NCBI GenBank assembly: GCA_001310715.1
Contig: BAXV01000061.1
Coordinates: 1-21,590, forward strand
Origin: Pseudovibrio sp. JCM 19062
GTDB lineage: Bacteria > Pseudomonadota > Alphaproteobacteria > Rhizobiales > Stappiaceae
Direction of reading: 5' to 3'
Length of the DNA: 21,590 nucleotides
In this document: positions 17,260 through 21,590 of the stretch, piece after piece
Position numbering within the stretch: position 1 is the first letter of the stretch
Layout: each line of letters starts with the position of its first letter
Notes under the pieces: generated by a model
What the model was told of the DNA's origin: nothing
What the model saw: the letters and a program-made list of their open reading frames with translations, nothing else
Database searches by the model: none
Position numbers and translations under genes: made by a program

Positions 17260-17832
17260 ACCGCGTTGCGTACGACAAAATCTGAGATTCTGTGCGAAAA
17301 CCCATAAACTTAATGTTAGGGTTACTTTAAAGATGGTTACAAAAGGGTTGATACCCTGCTTTTACGGAGGCACTTTTTTTTATGCCTTTGGACCGCGCCA
17401 TGAATGCTGGCACCAAAAATCTGGCGGGAGTGTGGCACGCGCAGCTATAATATCAAGCGCAAAGACATAAGTGATTTTTCATTTTGAGCGATCTGACCCA
17501 GTAGATATGCAAGATGAGTTCTAAATGTATTTAACATACTAGCAAATAAGAGGTAATCGCCTTCCATGATGTAGGTTTTTTGAGGCATTTTCGTAGGAAC
17601 CTACAGCAAATTTTTAGTAAAAAAAATATGGGCATCTTTCCACATAGTGTACACAGATTGAGAGAAAATGCGCAGTATGTGGGTGTCGAAAACTGCAATT
17701 GGGCCGTGTGCTAAGCTTATTCGTAGCATAACGAATTATCTTAAAAATTTATGGAAGCTGTTTGCCATGAGCCGGAATGAGGGGTGCCATTTGAGGTTCT
17801 CTCCCTGGATTGGCACTCCCGCTTCGAATCAT
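17260..17832. other. Gene-free intergenic region upstream of ialB
   Basis: About 570 bp between two minus-strand genes, AT-rich in its middle, with no credible coding frame. It contains a CtrA-like TTAA-N7-CTAAC arrangement near 17315-17330 facing the IalB-family gene, and an interrupted inverted repeat TGTAGGTT (17570-17577) / AACCTACA (17598-17605). It probably holds the IalB-family promoter. A small RNA gene cannot be excluded. Confidence 0.4.
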
Positions 17833-18392
17833 TCAAGACTTGTCCTTGAATCCGGGAATTTCCCGACCACTTCGGAAAATCGGGGCACCGTGAACATGCT
17901 CGAGGAGCGGGTCCTTTGGTGCGCCTGCTGTCAAAGAGCGTTCGGCGTATTTGCCGTGTGCCATGTAGCGATCATACAAAACCAATGCAGCAGCGACGCC
18001 AACGTTCAAACAGAACTTGGTTGGAATTTTGACGATGTAGTCGCAACGCTCTTGCATCTGCTGGGAAAGAGAGCCGCGTTCCGGACCTAGTATATAGGCT
18101 GCCTGGAGAGGGTGCCCGAAGCTTGGTAGCTCGATTGCGTCGTCTGTGAGCTCAACGCCCACCAGTTTACAACCACGTGGGAACTGCATGTCGTCAACCG
18201 AGTTCCAAGCAAAGTAGGGCAGGTGGTCAGGGCTCTTGGAAGTGTCTGCCTTCATGCATGGCCGAGACCTTTAATGTGCGCGTCGACTGTAAAAAAGTAA
18301 CTTGCTCCGAATGCATGGCCAGTCCGCATCAGGGTGCCAACATTCATGGATTTGGAAAGGCCCTCAGAGCCAATAGCAAAATATCCGCGCAT
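17833..18392 (-). CDS. TrmH/SpoU-family RNA methyltransferase (frameshifted)
   Basis: A small stand-alone SPOUT methyltransferase that 2'-O-methylates RNA ribose. With one base restored near 18255 the protein is 186 residues. Motif 1 is NVGTLMRTGHAFGAS, motif 2 GPERGSLS and motif 3 IPTKFCLNVGVAAALVLYD, which form the knotted SAM site. The start is the ATG at 18392 (MRGYFAIGSEGLSKSMN); no strong ribosome site stands before it. As read, only the part from 18255 to 17833 is open. The C-terminal KYAERSLTAGAP tail is typical of alphaproteobacterial members. The RNA target (tRNA or rRNA position) cannot be assigned from the sequence. Confidence 0.87.
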
Positions 18393-18561
18393 GCCCAGTT
18401 GTTCTCATGGTTGAAGTTGTGGGTTTCATACCTCCAACTGCGGTATCCTCGCAAGGGGATGGCGCCATATGGGGGCTTAAATCGCAAACTAACACCAATG
18501 GCGGTTTTGAGCTTTCGGGAAGCCTGTGTAATTTTGGGGGGAAGAGAGAGGACCACAATTC

Positions 18562-19536
18562 ATGAAAGCTGTTATCTGCGAAAAACTCGGCGGACCGGAG
18601 GATCTGGTTATTCGAGAACTGGAAGATCCATGTGCGGGAGCCGGGGAAGTGTTGGTCCGTGTGAAGGCAGCAGCACTTAATTACTTCGATACTCTGATCA
18701 TTCAGGGCAAGTATCAGTTCAAACCAGAGCTGCCGTTTTCACCTGCTGGCGAGATGGCAGGCATTGTTGAGGCCGTTGGTGAGGGTGTTTCCCGCTTTAA
18801 AGTCGGTGACCGAGTGGCAGCTTATGCACGTTGGGGTGCGGCGAGGGAGTTATATGTGGCTCATGAAGATGAGCTGGTGTTGGTGCCGGACACGGTGTCG
18901 CTTAAGCAGGCAGCGGGTCTGTTTATCACCTTCGGAACAGCTATGCATGGCTTGCGCAGCCGGGCGCATTTGCAGCCGGGTGAGACAGTTGCAGTTCTTG
19001 GTGCTTCAGGCGGAGCAGGGCAAGCGGCCGTTGAAGTCGCAAAGCTGATGGGCGCGCGGGTGATTGCCTGTGCGTCCTCAGAAGACAAGCTGGCGCATGC
19101 GAGAGAGTGTGGTGCTGATGAGCTGGTGAATTATTCTGAGGGCGGGCTCAAGCAGAAGCTGAAAGACCTGACGGGAGGCAAGGGGCTCGACGTTGTCTAT
19201 GATGTCATTGGTGGTGACTACTCAGAGGATGCGCTGCGAGCGACCGGTTGGCGTGGGCGTTATCTGGTTGTTGGCTTTGCATCGGGGACCATTCAGCGGA
19301 TTCCAGCTAACCTTGCCTTGCTAAAAGGCTGTGACATTCTTGGGGTGTTTTGGGGTGAAGCTGTGAAACGGGAGCCGGAGGAGCATCACAAAGACTGCGA
19401 GCAACTCTTTAAATGGGTCGCTGACAAAAAGTTGATCCCGTATATACATGCGGAATATCCGCTGGAAGATATCGCGCTCGGGCTGGAAGATATTTCCAGT
19501 CGCAAGGCCAAGGGCAAGGTGTTGATTATTCCTTGA
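18562..19536 (+). CDS. NADPH:quinone oxidoreductase / MDR-family dehydrogenase
   Basis: A 324-residue zinc-free medium-chain dehydrogenase/reductase of the quinone oxidoreductase type. The N-terminal GroES-like domain has KAAALNYFDTLIIQGKY and FSPAGEMAGIVEAVGEGV; the Rossmann domain has VLGASGGAGQAAVEVAKLMG (NADPH-binding AxxGGxG type), followed by DVVYDVIGG and ALLKGCDILGVFWGE. It ends in the usual KAKGKVLIIP. These enzymes reduce quinones or enoyl compounds with NADPH in the cytosol. AGAGGA lies about 10 bases before the ATG. It is intact, divergent from the TrmH-family gene and convergent with xthA. Confidence 0.92.
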   Translation: MKAVICEKLGGPEDLVIRELEDPCAGAGEVLVRVKAAALNYFDTLIIQGKYQFKPELPFSPAGEMAGIVEAVGEGVSRFKVGDRVAAYARWGAARELYVAHEDELVLVPDTVSLKQAAGLFITFGTAMHGLRSRAHLQPGETVAVLGASGGAGQAAVEVAKLMGARVIACASSEDKLAHARECGADELVNYSEGGLKQKLKDLTGGKGLDVVYDVIGGDYSEDALRATGWRGRYLVVGFASGTIQRIPANLALLKGCDILGVFWGEAVKREPEEHHKDCEQLFKWVADKKLIPYIHAEYPLEDIALGLEDISSRKAKGKVLIIP

Positions 19537-19543
19537 GCCCATA

Positions 19544-19571
19544 AAAAAGCGGGAGTCGAATCCCGCTTTTT
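19544..19571. terminator. Bidirectional terminator between quinone oxidoreductase and xthA
   Basis: Perfect 11-bp stem AAAAAGCGGGA (19544-19554) and TCCCGCTTTTT (19561-19571), loop GTCGAA, between convergent genes. Confidence 0.93.
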
Positions 19572-19601
19572 GAGATCTGTTCGAAGCCCTGCTTTGAGGG
19601 G

Positions 19602-20402
19602 TCAGACTTCCAGAGTTGCCATGACTGGCGCGTGGTCAGATGGCTTTTCCCAGCCCCGTGCATCACGCAAAATGTGAACGTCCTTGGTATGCTGTGCTGT
19701 GTCCGGTGTCATCCAGACATGGTCGAGGCGACGGCCTTTGTCGGAGGTTGACCAATCCTTGGCGCGGTAGCTCCACCAGGTATAAATCTTCTGGTCCATA
19801 GGCATGTGCTTGCGCATCGTATCAATGTAGTTGCCAGCCTGACGTACTTCTTCAAGTCGTTGACATTCCAGCGGGGTGTGAGAGACGACTTTGATGAGCT
19901 GTTTATGAGACCAGACGTCATTCTCGTAAGGGGCGATGTTCAGTCGCCAACTACGATTGACTGACCGTCGAAGTCTTTGAACCAGCTTTCCATTTCGTCG
20001 AGGAACTGGAGCTTGTGGGCGAACTTGTCGTTGACTTTAGGGTCCGGCACGTCACCGCCTGCCGGGACGTAGAAATTATGGATGCGCACCTTGCCGCCAT
20101 TGAAGGCAACATCAGCAGCGATGTGGCGGGTGTCGCCCATTTGGCAGAACTCTTTGCGTTCTACATTCTCCAATGGCACGCGGGAGAGGAGAGCGACGCC
20201 GTGGTAGCTTTTGGCCGTGGACCTCTACGTGGCGGTAGCCCAGTTTGTTGATTGCTGCAGTCGGAAAGCTGCCATCGGGGCACTTGGTTTCCTGCAGGCA
20301 CAAAACGTCAGGCGCATGGTCAAGTAACATTTTCTCGACGATCGGAAGGCGGAGGCGAACGGAGTTAATGTTCCACGTTACAATTTTGAGGCGGTTCGTC
20401 AT
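19602..20402 (-). CDS. xthA: Exodeoxyribonuclease III (two frameshifts)
   Basis: ExoIII is a Mg-dependent AP endonuclease and 3'-5' exonuclease of base excision repair. The start MTNRLKIVTWNINSVRLRLP and LCLQETKC (metal-binding Glu) are clear. Breaks occur near 20207, where A4 may be A6 so that GQKSYHGVALLSR is restored, and near 19942, where one base restores VVGDLNIAPYENDVW (catalytic Asp and Asn). The ending RRLDHVWM and SDHAPVMATLEV supplies the Asp-His of the active site. Corrected length is 267 residues, against 268 for E. coli. The frames between the breaks are well conserved, so the gene is surely functional in the organism. The ribosome site is weak. Confidence 0.95.
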
Positions 20403-20641
20403 TGGGGCGTTTTTACCTGCTTTGGAGAATCACGCCTCAAACCTAAAGCTCAAGTGAGTTGCTGGCTATAAGAACTGATGTGAGCCGCAACTTTGTTCAC
20501 GTTATATTCCCGGAGTAAGGGTAAATTCTTCGTAAAACCTGACGTTTTGCGGAGGAGTGTTGTTAGGTACTTGCTGTCACCCTTTCCTTGTTTGCGCTGG
20601 CTAAAAGCTTTGGTCAGCTCGTGAATTAGGACTAGGATCAG

Positions 20642-21082
20642 ATGAAATACGCAATGTTTGTAGGCTGTTGTCTGGGGGCGGGTGTTGTCGCCCAAACCGC
20701 GAGTGCAAATGGTCTTTTAACGCGTTCCGGATCTGGTGATCTTCCGGGATTCCGTAAGGTCCAGTTTAATGAACGCTCTAATATCATTCCTCCAATAAAG
20801 CCTTTGGACCGTCCAGTTGAGCCGGGAGATAGTTTGCGACCGGGCCAAGCGCAGCCCTATTTGCCGGTGCCGCGTGGTGCAAACAATCCTCGATTTAATC
20901 CGCCTCCTGGGGCTTATCCTCCGGGATCCGCGCGCGCGGGATCTTTACCTCCGCCAGTCCCTGACCCTACAGGCCCATTACAACAAGCACCTGCAATTAC
21001 CGGTCTTCCGTCCGTAGCCAACCCACCGGCTGCACCCGGATTTGGCAGACCATTCCATGGAGGGCCTTCTTATGGCAGATAA
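20642..21082 (+). CDS. Secreted proline-rich protein of unknown function
   Basis: A 146-residue protein with a signal peptide (MKYAMFVGCCLGAGVVAQ, cleavage likely after TASA) and a low-complexity mature part rich in Pro, Gly, Asn and Arg (IIPPIKPLDRPVEPGDSLRPGQ, PPPGAYPPGSARAG, PPPVPDPTGP). It has no known domain. AGGA lies 9 bases before the ATG at 20642. Its last 11 bases overlap the start of the next gene, which also encodes an exported Pro/Gly-rich protein, so both are probably translated together at the envelope. The role is unknown; a wall-less bacterium-type periplasmic or outer-membrane adaptor is possible. Confidence 0.75.
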   Translation: MKYAMFVGCCLGAGVVAQTASANGLLTRSGSGDLPGFRKVQFNERSNIIPPIKPLDRPVEPGDSLRPGQAQPYLPVPRGANNPRFNPPPGAYPPGSARAGSLPPPVPDPTGPLQQAPAITGLPSVANPPAAPGFGRPFHGGPSYGR

Positions 21083-21590
21083 CACTTCTAAGCGGCGTAA
21101 AAGCGTCGCCAAAAAAAACTTTTGGTCGTATGGTTGCGGGACTGTTTATTCCAGCGGCGCTTCTTTACTCAAGTCATGCCTTGGCACAGTACAACTATGA
21201 AGCTTATGCGACCACCGACGTGAATATGCGGACGGGTCCTGGCACTAGCTATCAAGTTATTACTGTGGTGCCCGCAGGTGCCTGTTTACATTGACTCCTG
21301 TACTGAAAGCGGTTCGTGGTGTGATTTGACGTTTGACGGGATTCCAGGGTGGGTCTCAGCCAGTTATCTTTCATACGGTGGACAAGGACAATACTACTCC
21401 CAGCCAATTCCTTATGTAGCACCTCTTATTGGGCTTCCGTTTCTCTTCCGGAGCTATCCGATCTATCCGTTCCCGCGGTTCCATCGTTTCCCAAGACGTG
21501 ATTTTTTGGTCCCCGCCCCGGTCGTCCTGGTTTCCATCCTGGTCGTCCTGGTAGGCCTTTTCCCGGCCGTCCTGGTGCAGGTCCTGGTCG
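21072..21590 (+). CDS. Exported bacterial SH3-domain protein, 3' end cut by window (frameshifted)
   Basis: Start ATG 21072 has GGAGGG 7 bases upstream and lies inside the end of the preceding gene. After eight A near 21110 the frame breaks; one A fewer gives KKTFGRMVAGLFIPAALL and a signal peptide ending SSHALA. The mature part TTDVNMRTGPGTSYQVITVVPAGAPVYIDSC and GIPGWVSASYL is a bacterial SH3 (SH3_3) domain, with a break near 21284. After a tyrosine/proline-rich stretch a further break near 21507 leads into a Gly-Arg-Pro tail (FGPRPGRPGFHPGRPGRPF) that continues beyond the window. SH3b domains bind peptidoglycan or peptides. Operon with the proline-rich gene. Confidence 0.82.

Noticed and set aside
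17668..18255. Plus-strand frames opposite the TrmH-family gene
   Set aside because: The minus strand carries the three SPOUT motifs; the plus frames are shadows.

Overview
This is about 21.6 kb of chromosome from an alphaproteobacterium, probably a marine Rhizobiales/Stappiaceae-type organism such as Pseudovibrio or Labrenzia. That placement is inference from overall protein character, an IalB-family periplasmic protein, a Bcr/CflA transporter, an alphaproteobacterial-looking TypA and moderate GC. Most genes are housekeeping or accessory singletons, not one large operon. The most unusual loci are a phospholipase-A2-like domain joined to RTX repeats (1453-2486) and a SABATH-type carboxyl methyltransferase (13928-15047).

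Sequence quality matters here. About 20 apparent single-base indels, nearly all lost bases, break at least twelve genes, including core ones (typA, folK, rlmN, xthA, a trmH-family gene). Nearly every corrected frame gives a protein of the expected family length, so I read these as consensus errors, not decay. Gene coordinates are given across the breaks, with the break positions stated.

Layout. 1-2486: a membrane sterol desaturase/fatty acid hydroxylase-family enzyme, then the secreted PLA2-RTX protein. 2577-4395 (-): typA, convergent with the RTX gene across a shared terminator. 4706-7610: a cupin-like gene (-) divergent from an AraC regulator (+) with a 24-bp palindrome between them, then a Bcr/CflA exporter. 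7730-9043: folP and folK, translationally coupled. 9059-10125: cytochrome b561 (-) divergent from a MarR regulator (+), sharing a palindromic operator. 10200-12699: a MerR-family-type promoter with a 19-bp spacer drives a Zn/Cd/Pb P1B-ATPase with a His/Cys-rich N-terminus.

12771-16438 (-): a small membrane protein, a YdjM/DUF457-like membrane protein whose leader holds a hairpin reaching its start codon, the SABATH-type methyltransferase, and rlmN. 16741-18392 (-): an IalB-family secreted protein and a TrmH-family RNA methyltransferase, separated by about 580 bp with no gene. 18562-19536: quinone oxidoreductase, convergent with xthA (19602-20402, -). 20642-end: two overlapping genes for secreted proteins, one proline-rich and one with a bacterial SH3 domain and a Gly-Arg-Pro repeat tail cut by the window edge.

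Functionally there are small local units: metal export (ATPase), folate synthesis (folP-folK), translation/RNA modification (typA, rlmN, TrmH family), DNA repair (xthA) and an envelope/secreted set (PLA2-RTX, IalB, SH3 pair). Convergent pairs are repeatedly separated by compact bidirectional hairpin terminators.
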